From Prevotellaceae bacterium (lineage in GTDB: Bacteria > Bacteroidota > Bacteroidia > Bacteroidales > Bacteroidaceae): 20,623 nt of DNA. The notes under the pieces were generated by a model, which was given only the letters and a program-made list of their open reading frames with translations, was not told the DNA's origin and ran no database searches. Where the stretch lies: the NCBI GenBank assembly GCA_019420585.1, contig JAHZGX010000025.1:1-20623 (forward strand). The letters run 5' to 3'. The position numbers and the translations under genes are program-made. Below are positions 6,866 to 15,570 of the stretch, in pieces (the stretch's first letter is position 1; each line of letters opens with the position of its first letter).

Positions 6866-7231
6866 ATGGGCAAGCACATTGTTTTCGCCACCTCCACAGA
6901 GGTGCTCCGTGTTCCATCCCACGCTGTTGTATATGTTTCAGCCGACGGGAATTACTCGACCATTACCACGGTCGATGGCGAAAACTTTGTGGTGACCCAG
7001 CAATTGGGACAGATTGAAAGACGAATTGCAGAGACGCTTGATACCAATGACAACCGGTTCATCCGTATCGGCAAGAGTTTGATTGTTAACCAGGAATTCA
7101 TCACATTCATCAATCCTACCCGACAAAAGATAATATTATCGGACTGCCTGACGTTTCGGCATGAGGTTTCTGCCTCAAAGGAAGCATTAAAGGCGTTGAA
7201 AGAGTTTGTGGAAAAGGAGGCACAGAAATGA
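6866..7231 (+). CDS. Stand-alone LytTR DNA-binding regulator
   Basis: 121 residues made almost wholly of a LytTR domain: STEVLRVPSHAVVYVSADGNYSTI (10-33), VVTQQLGQIERRI (42-54), RFIRIGKSLIVNQEFITFI (64-82) and IILSDCLTFRHEVSASKEALKAL (89-111). LytTR proteins bind direct repeats near promoters through a ten-stranded beta fold. There is no receiver domain and no room for one, so it is not a normal response regulator; control may come from another partner or from its own level. It overlaps the next gene by ATGA, implying translational coupling with the membrane protein downstream, a possible partner. Confidence 0.88.
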   Translation: MGKHIVFATSTEVLRVPSHAVVYVSADGNYSTITTVDGENFVVTQQLGQIERRIAETLDTNDNRFIRIGKSLIVNQEFITFINPTRQKIILSDCLTFRHEVSASKEALKALKEFVEKEAQK

Positions 7232-8097
7232 ACAACAAACACACGGATATAAACGATGATGAAATCCGCATTATCTCATCAGATGGCAACAAGCCCATTC
7301 GTGCCAGGCGGAAGATGCCTCTTACCTTGATATGCGCAACGGTGATAACGATACTGGCCATCTGTGCAGTGACAATCACACTTTTCCCTGCCGGAAAAGA
7401 CACAGAAGAGAATGTCACCAACGCGAAACAGCATGAACTGCCTATGCAGGAAATCCTGACGGCACAAAATTCCGCACCGCGAGAAAAAGCCTATACAGCC
7501 AGGAAAGACACAGTGGCCGGCAGTGCGGAGTTGAGCATACTCGTCCCGCACAATGCGACAGCCACACTTGAAATCGGGGAGGAAGTATCAAACGACTCCA
7601 CAGCAGTGCTGATTGCCCAGGCGGCAGACATAAGGAATGACAACGGCAAGATTGTAGGCTCTTATGTGGTAAAAGGTGAACTCGTCAGCAAGAGCGAGGC
7701 AAAAGCAGGATTTTGCTCAATCATCAACGGCGAGATAAGCATCGGCGTTTCTGATGCAACTCCAATGCTGGAGCAGGCATTGGTGTCCGATGGCTATTTC
7801 TTCCGCCAATACCCTCTGGTGGTTGCCGGACAAATCGTTGAGAACAAACCCAAGGGAAAGTCCATCCGTAAGGCTTTGGCTGAGATAAACGGCAAGATAT
7901 GCGTGATAGTCAGCAAAGACAGACTGACGTTTCACGGCTTTTCACAAGCCCTCACAGACATCGGCGTGCACAATGCCATATATCTTGTAGGAGGCACATC
8001 ATTCGGCTACTATGTAACCAACACCGGACAGAGAGTCACCTTTGGCGAAGTTTCCGAAGAGAAGGCAGAGAACATCAACTACATAGTCTGGCGGTAA
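7228..8097 (+). CDS. Membrane-anchored phosphodiester glycosidase-like protein (DUF2233-like)
   Basis: 289 residues. A cytoplasmic basic N terminus is followed by one transmembrane segment (about 31-53, PLTLICATVITILAICAVTI), a low-complexity linker to about 100, and a periplasmic domain. Residues 160-289 resemble the NAGPA/DUF2233 fold: AGFCSIINGEISIG, GYFFRQYPLVVAGQIV (189-204), RKALAEINGKICVIVS (214-229) and AIYLVGGTSFGYY (250-262). Family members cleave sugar phosphodiesters. In many, the last motif is D-G-G-G; here it reads V-G-G, so activity is uncertain. The start overlaps the LytTR stop (ATGA), and AAAGGAGG lies 7 bases upstream inside the LytTR codons. Confidence 0.65.
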   Translation: MNNKHTDINDDEIRIISSDGNKPIRARRKMPLTLICATVITILAICAVTITLFPAGKDTEENVTNAKQHELPMQEILTAQNSAPREKAYTARKDTVAGSAELSILVPHNATATLEIGEEVSNDSTAVLIAQAADIRNDNGKIVGSYVVKGELVSKSEAKAGFCSIINGEISIGVSDATPMLEQALVSDGYFFRQYPLVVAGQIVENKPKGKSIRKALAEINGKICVIVSKDRLTFHGFSQALTDIGVHNAIYLVGGTSFGYYVTNTGQRVTFGEVSEEKAENINYIVWR

Positions 8098-8204
8098 AGC
8101 ATACCTCATTTCATACACCCACGGCAGCATTTCATACAGTACCGAACAAACAGCATTGCCGTACGTCTCTTTTTTCTGAACTTTGCAGAAAAAGAAGAAC
8201 AAGA

Positions 8205-9272
8205 ATGAGACTCCCAATCAAGACCCTGACAATCCTGCTGGCAATTGCATCTTCGTGCACTCCCTCAGGCAAGCTCACACAAGCAGACGGCAAAGGAGAA
8301 AATTCCGTGTATTACTGGAAAACCATTTTCTGCCTTGACAGCGCCAACCGTTCGTTTATTGAACGGCACCATATCAAGCGTGTGTACCTGCGCATGTTCG
8401 ATGTTTCAAAAGACGAGTATGCCCTGGAAGTCAGCGATGGGGCAATCCCCAATGCGTCCGTAAGGATTAATGAATCAGATTATTACCTACTGAAAGATTC
8501 CTTAAATGGCATGGAGTTCATACCTGTGGTATACATCGAACTCGATGCATTGAAGGCGATGTCAGGCCATGAGAACACCCTGGCATCGAATATCGTCACT
8601 AGAGTCAGGAACATGTGTCAGTATAACGGGCTGCCCAACGTGCGGGAACTTCAGATGGATTGTGACTGGACGGCCTCAACCGAAGAGTCGTTCTTTAAAC
8701 TCTGCGACTCAGTGAAGCAGAATATCGACAGTCTCCGGCTCTCGTGGCATCTCAGTTCCACCATCCGTCTCCACCAACTTTCACGCAAGATTCCCCCGGT
8801 TGACAAAGGTGTCCTGATGGTATACAACACAGGAACCTTCAGCAACCCAGATGCCGCCAACTCCATCCTGGATGCACGGGATGTCAAGCCCTACCTCAAG
8901 CACTTGCCTGCCTATCCGCTTCACCTGGATGTCGCATACCCCACCTATTCCTGGCAACTGCTGTTCCGAAAACGCCAGTTCATCGGTCTACTCAACGGCA
9001 TGAAGCTGTCCGACAGCACGCTCTTCACACGCAAAAGCGCGAACGTCTATGTTGCCCGGCGTGACATTCCACATAACAACCGGCTTATCCGCACGGGAGA
9101 TACGGTGCGTGAAGAAACATCCGACTATGAGGAGATTGCCAAGGTAAAGGATTTGATTGAAAAGTCACTTCGCGGCCGGCATCACCTCAACATTCTCTAT
9201 CATCTCGACTCCAAGAATCTATCAAACTACACACCCGATGAAATCGACAACATCCTTTCCTCTCATCGCTAG
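8205..9272 (+). CDS. Lipoprotein with TIM-barrel-like (possibly DUF3142-like) domain
   Basis: 355 residues from the ATG at 8205. An upstream extension to 7899 in this frame overlaps the previous gene and is not supported; the chosen start gives a clean lipoprotein signal with AIASSC and lipid at Cys18. The mature part alternates strands and helices like a TIM barrel: HHIKRVYLRMFDVSKD (55-70), IPVVYIELDAL (106-116), VRELQMDCDWT (146-156), LRLSWHLSS (177-185), GVLMVYNTGTF (202-212) and PLHLDVAYPTYSW. The Q-x-D-x-D motif at 150-154 is reminiscent of DUF3142-type barrels, but I cannot confirm that. The stop overlaps the next start by 35 bases, so the pair is coupled. It lies 107 bases after the DUF2233-like gene. 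Confidence 0.75.
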   Translation: MRLPIKTLTILLAIASSCTPSGKLTQADGKGENSVYYWKTIFCLDSANRSFIERHHIKRVYLRMFDVSKDEYALEVSDGAIPNASVRINESDYYLLKDSLNGMEFIPVVYIELDALKAMSGHENTLASNIVTRVRNMCQYNGLPNVRELQMDCDWTASTEESFFKLCDSVKQNIDSLRLSWHLSSTIRLHQLSRKIPPVDKGVLMVYNTGTFSNPDAANSILDARDVKPYLKHLPAYPLHLDVAYPTYSWQLLFRKRQFIGLLNGMKLSDSTLFTRKSANVYVARRDIPHNNRLIRTGDTVREETSDYEEIAKVKDLIEKSLRGRHHLNILYHLDSKNLSNYTPDEIDNILSSHR

Positions 9273-11403
9273 CCTGGTGCTGTTCTCCATCACCAGAATG
9301 CCGGCTGTGGCCTGCGGCCCCTACTCTCCCATCATTCCCACTCCTGAATTCTTTGCCCTTTCTGAACCTCACAAACCCATGTCGTACTACGAACGGGACG
9401 AGAATCTGAAACTGTGGCAAGCACTGACCTCCAGACAGATTCCGCTGGCCGACATTGAAGAGGCGGTATATGAAGACTCCTGGAGCCGTTACAGCGAACT
9501 TACAGGATATGCACCCCAAAGAACAGACAATCTGTTTTACACCTATCTCAACAACTCTGATGACCGGGAACTCTCCAACTTCCTTGAAATGGCAAAATTG
9601 CTGGAAGAGCACTGGAGCAATACACGCTCGCCGTGGTACTACCCTCAGGACAGGAGTTCGGACGGAGGCATTGAAGATTTTCACCGTTTTGCCAATCAAT
9701 TCCGAGACTATAAGGGAAAGAGACTCAGAGACCGCTATGCCCTGCAGGTTTCCAGGGCGTTATTCGCCTCACGTGAATATTCCGCCTGCATTGAGCATTT
9801 CGACACGGCGTTTGCCGACATCCCCGAGAGCAATCTCATGAAGCGCATGGCGCAGAGATACGTGGCAGGTTGCTGGAGCCGACTTGGCGAGAAGCAACGG
9901 GGAGACTCGATTTTCGCCCTGGCAGGCGATGTGTGGTCAATAACCGCCAACGAACCTGCAGAATACATGGCCCGGCACAATCCCAATGCTCCGCAACTGA
10001 TGAAATACATACGCAGCCGGGCAAGCGACAGCGCGTTCATGGTCAAGATGAATCACATTGCACGGCAACTCCTAAGGAAGAGACAGGTCAAGCACAGGGG
10101 AGACTGGCATTTCCTTTCTGCCTACGTATGCAACGAGTTCAATTATAACGCATCCCTGGCTCGTGAACAAATACGCTGTGCCGCAAACCAGTCCTTTTCA
10201 ACCAACGAGTTGAAAGACCTGGCGCATGCTTACAAGATGAAACTGGATGCCCAAAGCGGAAACAGGAAGACACTCCTCCGTGACCTGGAATGGATGGAAA
10301 GCATGACCGATCCTTGTCGCCCCGAAGCCGGGGAATGGATCAGGAGATGCCGCAACATCATTTATGCCGACTGGATTCCTAGACTTTGGACAAAGCAAGA
10401 CTACAGCACCGCCATACTGCTCTGCGCCTACGCAGACAACCTCATGACCGGCAATCAACGGACCATCATATGGGAAAGGGGAGCATGGATGGACGAAACG
10501 TGGACAAGTTATTACATTCCACCCGTACGCTCCATAAGCACAGATGAAATGGGGGACAACGAGGAGCAGCACAACGAACTGGATTACAGTTGTCTGTCTT
10601 TCCAGATGGCAGGAAGCCTCACATCGGGACAACTCGCTGCCGCATACCGCGGAATCATAAGCGACGAACCGCTATACAACTTCCTACGCCGCAAAGCACG
10701 CACCGACAGGGACTATTACTATGAACTGATAGGTACACTCGCCCTGCGCGAGGAAAACTTTGCCCGTGCAGAGCACTACCTTTCACGTGTCAGCGAGCAC
10801 TACCTGAAGACCATGAACATCTGCAAGGCCGGCTACCTTGCAAAGGATCCTTTCCGCCCCTATCCTTCCCGCTGGAAGGAAGTTTCCTCTTCCTATAGTG
10901 ACGAGACATGGGCCGTGGAACATGAGGCATCACGGCACATATCCAGGTCGAATTGCCTGGCAAAACTGGAATTTGCCCGTAAAATGCAGACATACAAAAA
11001 GGCCGGAAAGCACGGTAAGACGGCCGATGAACGAGGCATGGCACACCTGATGTATGCCATAGGCCGGCGCAACAGCCTGGAGGAATGCTGGGCACTGACA
11101 CAATACTGGCGCGGTGACGGCACGGGAATCTTTGAGCCGGACCTGCAATACTGGAATGACGATTTTGCCGAGAACCACTATGGCTTCCTGTATGACTACG
11201 TGCACACCATCGGCTACAAATGTACCGAAGCACGGTATCAGCATGAGATAAAAGCCGCCATGAGCATGCTCGCGTCAGACGAGGCCAAGGCAAGGGCCGA
11301 GTACATGCTGGGCAACGTGGCCACCGTAATCAAGCATTATGGGAACACCAGCACTGCCCAGCATGTAAGAGCCTCCTGCGACAACTGGAAATCCTGGCTA
11401 TGA
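9238..11403 (+). CDS. Large exported helical protein, unknown function
   Basis: 721 residues from the ATG at 9238, chosen because it starts a signal peptide (MKSTTSFPLIASLVLFSITR) ending in MPAVAC, a relaxed lipobox with Cys26. The mature protein begins CGPYSPIIPTPEFF and is then mostly helical with TPR-like pairs, for example SRALFASREYSACIEHFDTAF and LALREENFARAEHYLSRVSEHYL, suggesting an alpha-solenoid scaffold. I do not recognise an enzyme motif. The gene overlaps the TIM-barrel lipoprotein by 35 bases, so the two products probably act together at the cell envelope. It converges with the TonB-domain gene, with only 42 bases between stops. Confidence 0.78.
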   Translation: MKSTTSFPLIASLVLFSITRMPAVACGPYSPIIPTPEFFALSEPHKPMSYYERDENLKLWQALTSRQIPLADIEEAVYEDSWSRYSELTGYAPQRTDNLFYTYLNNSDDRELSNFLEMAKLLEEHWSNTRSPWYYPQDRSSDGGIEDFHRFANQFRDYKGKRLRDRYALQVSRALFASREYSACIEHFDTAFADIPESNLMKRMAQRYVAGCWSRLGEKQRGDSIFALAGDVWSITANEPAEYMARHNPNAPQLMKYIRSRASDSAFMVKMNHIARQLLRKRQVKHRGDWHFLSAYVCNEFNYNASLAREQIRCAANQSFSTNELKDLAHAYKMKLDAQSGNRKTLLRDLEWMESMTDPCRPEAGEWIRRCRNIIYADWIPRLWTKQDYSTAILLCAYADNLMTGNQRTIIWERGAWMDETWTSYYIPPVRSISTDEMGDNEEQHNELDYSCLSFQMAGSLTSGQLAAAYRGIISDEPLYNFLRRKARTDRDYYYELIGTLALREENFARAEHYLSRVSEHYLKTMNICKAGYLAKDPFRPYPSRWKEVSSSYSDETWAVEHEASRHISRSNCLAKLEFARKMQTYKKAGKHGKTADERGMAHLMYAIGRRNSLEECWALTQYWRGDGTGIFEPDLQYWNDDFAENHYGFLYDYVHTIGYKCTEARYQHEIKAAMSMLASDEAKARAEYMLGNVATVIKHYGNTSTAQHVRASCDNWKSWL

Positions 11404-11445
11404 AGCACCCGGCAACATCGGGTATTCCCCAGGACACACAAGCCG

Positions 11446-13062
11446 TCAGTGAAGGCTGAACGTTACGGGAAGCGTGAAGGACCCTTCCACGGCCTTGCCA
11501 TTCCGAATTGCAGGATTCATCTTCCTAAGTTTCCTCACGGCAGCAAGAGCAGCAGCATCTAGTTCCGGGGATACGCTTTTAATCACCTGGCAGTCCACAA
11601 GGTTGCCCTCGCGGTCAACCATGAGTCTGACCATGACCTTGCCTGTAATCTTCTTCTCCTGAGCCATAGGCGGGTAGACCAAGGCGGCAGACAAGTCCTT
11701 CATCAGGGCACCAAGTCCCCCGGGATATTCCGGTTCTCTGTCAGGCCCCGTGATGACCTGTTCTCCCGTGCTTGAACCGGTCTTCTCCTGCAAGGGCACC
11801 TCCACGTCCACGGCATGGAAGTTATCGCGCGAAGGCCCCTCGTTCAAGGTAATGAGCGTGGCATCGGTGGGCACAGGGGCGAATGTCATGGTGAACACCA
11901 CCTTTTCGCCGTTACGGCTATGAGTAAGCTTGGGACTCATTTCCGCTCCCGTCACGCTTCTTATCATGAACTCCTTGTCCCCGGTGACGTTTGAGGTTAT
12001 GGCCGCATAGCAGTTCACATTCCAAGGCCCGTTGCCGGTCTTGGTGAAACTCAAGGTCATCTTTGTGTAATTGCGCGAGAGAGTCACCGATTCCACGACA
12101 CCCCCCGGGTTGATGCTCTTCACCTTCGGACGGGATACGGTGCGCTCCAGTGCTTTCAGTTCCGCATTGCGGATGGATTCCGGCGTGTCCACCTTCTTCA
12201 CCTTTACCTCCGGGAGCACGTCCGTGGCCGGGCAGAAAGGCACGGTAACCGTCTGAAGGTCGGGAGAGGCCTTGGACGCATTGAACTCCACCATCCTGTT
12301 GCCGTTGCCAAAGCGGAAGGCCACCAGGATGTCCTCACTGCCAAGCGCATTCTGCAGAATCTGTTCAAACATCTCATCGGGAAGGGCATTGAGGTTGCGG
12401 TCATACAGACCAAGTGCCCAAACGTTTGAGCCGGTTTTCGGGCGGTTGAGATATGTGCCCTGCAAAGCACTCTCCACCTTGCAGGGAAGCAAGAGCGGAT
12501 ACACGACGATACCGTCTATGATGGCTCCCACGCAGATGCCAGTGAAGGTGTCGGCCTGATAGATGAAGGCCGAATAGCCTGCGTATTTGCCGGACTGCCG
12601 CACAAAGACGTGGGCATCCTGCTTGGCATAGGGAGTTTCCACCCGGAAGTAGCCTTCGTCATTGACCTTGACAGGCTCCCGAGCCACAGTCTTGACATCC
12701 CCGGAAATATACAGCCAGCCTTCGCGGTCAGCGTGATAGGTCTTGTACCACTGACCCTCATCATAAGCGATGAGCGGATAATTTCCCTCCACAATCTTCT
12801 CTTCGCCGGTTTCTGTCTTTCCCTCGGGAGCCTCCCCGGGCCAGTGATAGACAAGGCTGGGATTGAACCAGCCCGGGGAGAGGAGCGTCCACTGCAGTTT
12901 GGGCGACTTGTCATCTGCGTCCCTGTATATCGGCGCACTGCCTTTCAAACGAAGGCTCATCGCTGCCGGGAACAACGGTACGGTCACCTTTGCCGGTGGT
13001 GTTGCCACGGCATTGCCTGCCAAGGCCATCAGAATGGCCATCGTAATCTTTCGCATCATCAT
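11446..13062 (-). CDS. Exported protein with C-terminal TonB domain
   Basis: 538 residues if the first of three consecutive ATGs (13062, 13059, 13056) is used; AAGG just upstream would suit any of them. A longer frame from 13119 overlaps the previous gene and hides the signal peptide. The N terminus (MMMRKITMAILMALAGNAVA) is a signal peptide or short anchor. Residues about 40-110 look like a bacterial SH3 domain (APIYRDADDKSPKLQW...WYKTYHADREGWLYISGDV). A middle region with a beta pattern follows. The last 100 residues form a TonB C domain: EPEYPGGLGALMKDLS, YPPMAQEKKITGKVMVRLM, DREGNLVDCQVIKSVSPELD and FTLPVTFSLH. Classical TonB proteins have a membrane anchor and a proline-rich linker, both absent here. 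Confidence 0.82.
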   Translation of the reverse strand: MMMRKITMAILMALAGNAVATPPAKVTVPLFPAAMSLRLKGSAPIYRDADDKSPKLQWTLLSPGWFNPSLVYHWPGEAPEGKTETGEEKIVEGNYPLIAYDEGQWYKTYHADREGWLYISGDVKTVAREPVKVNDEGYFRVETPYAKQDAHVFVRQSGKYAGYSAFIYQADTFTGICVGAIIDGIVVYPLLLPCKVESALQGTYLNRPKTGSNVWALGLYDRNLNALPDEMFEQILQNALGSEDILVAFRFGNGNRMVEFNASKASPDLQTVTVPFCPATDVLPEVKVKKVDTPESIRNAELKALERTVSRPKVKSINPGGVVESVTLSRNYTKMTLSFTKTGNGPWNVNCYAAITSNVTGDKEFMIRSVTGAEMSPKLTHSRNGEKVVFTMTFAPVPTDATLITLNEGPSRDNFHAVDVEVPLQEKTGSSTGEQVITGPDREPEYPGGLGALMKDLSAALVYPPMAQEKKITGKVMVRLMVDREGNLVDCQVIKSVSPELDAAALAAVRKLRKMNPAIRNGKAVEGSFTLPVTFSLH

Positions 13063-13067
13063 ATCCT

Positions 13068-14894
13068 TCAGAAATTGATCAGTATTCCGGGGCCTACGGA
13101 GGTGTTGCCAACCCGCCACTCATCCATAAGGTGGAAGAGTACGCCGTCCTTTTCATACGTGGTGCCACTGGTAGCCTTGAAGCCGGACTTCGTCAATGTG
13201 CCTGCTATGGCATTGGCGAAATCTTCCTTCTTGATGTCGGGCATCAACTCACAATAGGTAACGTAGAAGCCTTCCAACCTTGCCTCGGGATTAAACGCAT
13301 AGCCGTCGGATACCTCCTTTTCCGTGACGAACCATCCGCTGCCTTCCCGTTCAACATGCTTCTTCTCATATACAAGGTTATCGGTGAAAAGAGCAATGCC
13401 GTGAACATCGTTCATCGTGGCACGTCCAATCAGTTTGACACTGAGGGAGTAATCCATATATGTCCGAGCCTCGCTCTCATCTCCGATTTCCGCTCCTGCC
13501 TTGAGTGCCACGTCGGGAGCAGTCATGGATAAAGAATAGCCGAAGAACTTGCCGTCCCGGATGCCGGTAACCAAGGGCATGACGGCATTGCCCGGATTGG
13601 TATACCAGACACAGTCCCTGCAGGCATTGTAATCCCCGGTGGTGGCTTTCTCATACGTGGGTGTCCGGCTTTCGCCATGCTGGATGAAATATTTCGAGCC
13701 CACCTTGACACCCTGGAAGTATTCGGAAAGTTCACACAGGTATGAGTTGTTGGCCAATGCTTCAAACGTGATATCCTCGGCAATGGGAATTACGAAATTC
13801 CCCTGGATGTCCACCACGGCACTCTGCCGGTCTGTATAGTTCACGATGAGGAGGTTGGGAGAGGCAGCGCTCATGTAATCGCACTTCGCCTCATACACCG
13901 TCTCGCCCCGGCTGTTGGCCACCCTCCATCGGCCGCCCACTGCCGGATATGCCAACAGTCCGTGCCTGAACATGTAATTCCCATCCATTGCCTCCGAGGA
14001 ATAGATGTCAAGGGAAAAGGCCTTGTCGCCCTTCTCGTCAATGAAGGCAACGGTGTTCATGGCCTGCCCTTCGTCGTCATATTCCACTTGGGCAAACAAT
14101 CCGTCACCGTAGTGCATCGGATCAAAGTCCTTGCACTTGGCACTGATGTTGGAAATCCTCTTGCCTGAACGGTCTGTCACGTAATAGTCAAGCGCAGCCG
14201 AGGAGTCGGCAGGCAAAGTACCTACGAGAAAGCGGTCAGAGGAGAGCACCTTGGCTGTGCTGTGCTCAGGGGCAATCACATATTTGCCCTCCTGGTCTAT
14301 GATGCCCTGCTTTCCGTCTGAGGTCTGCACCTCTGCCAGTCCATAGGGCGTAAACGCCTGCGCCACCTCCACATTATCGGGCAGAGTAGCCACCGTGTTG
14401 CCATCGGTATCTATAATCTGTATTGGCTGAGTCCTGTCACCGGCCAGGGCACGGCCGGCCACAAACGCCGTGACTTCGGAATAGACGGTGCTGGATGCCG
14501 GCTTGGCCTCCTTGCCCGAAATCTTGTAGAGCACGGTCATGTCGCCCGTCTTCACCCAAAATGCGTTGTCGCACACAGGGGAGAACTTGGCATCAGCGCC
14601 TATCGTCAGGCAAACCGATTCATGGCTCCTTGTGTTGTAAATTCTCACTTCGCCCTTGCCGTCTGACAGAAACACGTGCTCAGGCAGCATGTCAGGCGAA
14701 TCGCTCTCGCCCGTCTTGTCCGAGCAGCCGGAGAGCATTGCTGAAGAACCGGCCAGCAAAGAAAACATCAAAATGCCAGAGAGGCATTTCCTCCGGCCCT
14801 CATGCAGCAGTTCCCTGCCAAGTGCAGAGGCGCCGCCACGGCATGCCACAAAAGAGTTGGCGGTGCCAAGGTTAACATCATTAGTCTTGTCCAT
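13068..14894 (-). CDS. WG-repeat-like lipoprotein
   Basis: 608 residues. The lipobox LSGC puts lipid on Cys57 (ILMFSLLAGSSAMLSGC), after an unusually long polar N terminus of about 37 residues. There is no nearer in-frame ATG except Met43, which would leave too little positive charge, so the true start is uncertain. The mature protein contains degenerate WG-type beta repeats, clearest at GKQGIIDQEGKYVIAP (194-209) and QSAVVDIQGNFVIPI, suggesting a beta-propeller-like ligand-binding or scaffold protein on the envelope. The C-terminal third is different and ends FHLMDEWRVGNTSVGPGILINF. Its stop lies 5 bases before the TonB-domain gene, so they form an operon. Confidence 0.75.
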   Translation of the reverse strand: MDKTNDVNLGTANSFVACRGGASALGRELLHEGRRKCLSGILMFSLLAGSSAMLSGCSDKTGESDSPDMLPEHVFLSDGKGEVRIYNTRSHESVCLTIGADAKFSPVCDNAFWVKTGDMTVLYKISGKEAKPASSTVYSEVTAFVAGRALAGDRTQPIQIIDTDGNTVATLPDNVEVAQAFTPYGLAEVQTSDGKQGIIDQEGKYVIAPEHSTAKVLSSDRFLVGTLPADSSAALDYYVTDRSGKRISNISAKCKDFDPMHYGDGLFAQVEYDDEGQAMNTVAFIDEKGDKAFSLDIYSSEAMDGNYMFRHGLLAYPAVGGRWRVANSRGETVYEAKCDYMSAASPNLLIVNYTDRQSAVVDIQGNFVIPIAEDITFEALANNSYLCELSEYFQGVKVGSKYFIQHGESRTPTYEKATTGDYNACRDCVWYTNPGNAVMPLVTGIRDGKFFGYSLSMTAPDVALKAGAEIGDESEARTYMDYSLSVKLIGRATMNDVHGIALFTDNLVYEKKHVEREGSGWFVTEKEVSDGYAFNPEARLEGFYVTYCELMPDIKKEDFANAIAGTLTKSGFKATSGTTYEKDGVLFHLMDEWRVGNTSVGPGILINF

Positions 14895-14960
14895 AAACTT
14901 GATTTTCGATTATTGTATATTCCAAATCACACAAAAAAAGGCGTGCAACCATTCTTTCCG

Positions 14961-15099
14961 CTTGTTACTCATTATGGTTACCGCCAAGTGACCTGTACAT
15001 CAACAAGCACAGAATGGCCCACGCCCTATCAGCGTGAACCTTCAGTCTGCTTGTCCTCGATGTACGAATATTGGCGGTATTCTAATGAGTGAAGACAAG
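14961..15099. other. Elaborate nested hairpin, candidate structured RNA or DNA element
   Basis: Six helices nest symmetrically: 14961-14965/15095-15099 (5 bp), 14967-14974/15083-15090 (8 bp, ACTCATTA), 14979-14987/15071-15079 (9 bp, TACCGCCAA), 14995-15001/15059-15065 (7 bp, GTACATC), 15003-15009/15048-15054 (7 bp, ACAAGCA) and 15020-15024/15032-15036 (5 bp, CACGC). Unpaired loops separate them. On the minus strand it would lie in the leader of the WG lipoprotein gene, about 66 bases before its start, and is followed by a T7 run (14932-14938). It could be a cis-regulatory leader, a small RNA, or the folded end of a mobile element. Confidence 0.55.
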
Positions 15100-15343
15100 A
15101 GCCAAAAGCCCAATATCTTTATATGTGGTATTTCAAGTTTGTGGAATGGAAACGCTCCTTGCTGATTGTGCCGCGCCATCGGGGCGGCTTTTGCTTGCAG
15201 CCTGCGGGGTGAGGCTCATCTGAGTGCCTGCGTCCCCTTGCGTTCCTTTCGTTTTCCGTCTGTTCCTTAACCTCCTCTTTATGCGTTATTACTGCTCCGA
15301 AAAGCCTTGCAGAACAAAGCCGAAGCCTTGTCATCACGGTTGC

Positions 15344-15375
15344 AAAGTTAACTTATTTTGGCAGAAACAAGCCAA
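15344..15375 (-). promoter_or_regulatory. Candidate minus-strand promoter upstream of the nested hairpin
   Basis: The minus strand has an exact -7 element TAACTTTG (15344-15351) with TTGG (15372-15375) 20 bases upstream. If real, it would transcribe the nested hairpin and give the WG-lipoprotein operon a leader of about 440 bases. No closer promoter is visible for that operon. A 72-codon frame beginning at 15337 follows directly but looks non-coding. Confidence 0.35.
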
Positions 15376-15570
15376 GGCGGTGCTGAAAAAGAGTTGCAAG
15401 TCCGGCAAAAACAGGAGGCCGCCCCTTGCAAAGGCATCCGGCAACCGGCCAATGCGGCAAAAAGATAAGGAAGGGACGGGTGGTGAAGCCCGCAAGAGCA
15501 TGTAAGATATTTTTAATCGGGAGAAAGAAAAGCCACATTCCTGCAATTTCATGCCCGAAATGTGGGTTTT

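Noticed and set aside
7899..8204. N-terminal extension of the TIM-barrel-like lipoprotein
   Set aside because: It overlaps the DUF2233-like gene out of frame and would bury the lipoprotein signal that starts at 8205.
11407..11423. ACCCG/CGGGT hairpin as terminator for the 9238 gene
   Set aside because: Only 5 bp and not followed by a T run; too weak to call.
12610..13257. 215-codon plus-strand frame
   Set aside because: Antisense to the junction of two well-supported genes; no domain.
14967..15090. Nested hairpin as an integron attC site
   Set aside because: The ends do not show the GTTRRRY and RYYYAAC core sites, and no cassette array or integron integrase is visible.
15119..15337. 72-codon minus-strand frame just after a candidate promoter
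   Set aside because: Composition looks like translated GC-rich non-coding DNA; the start would coincide with the predicted transcription start.
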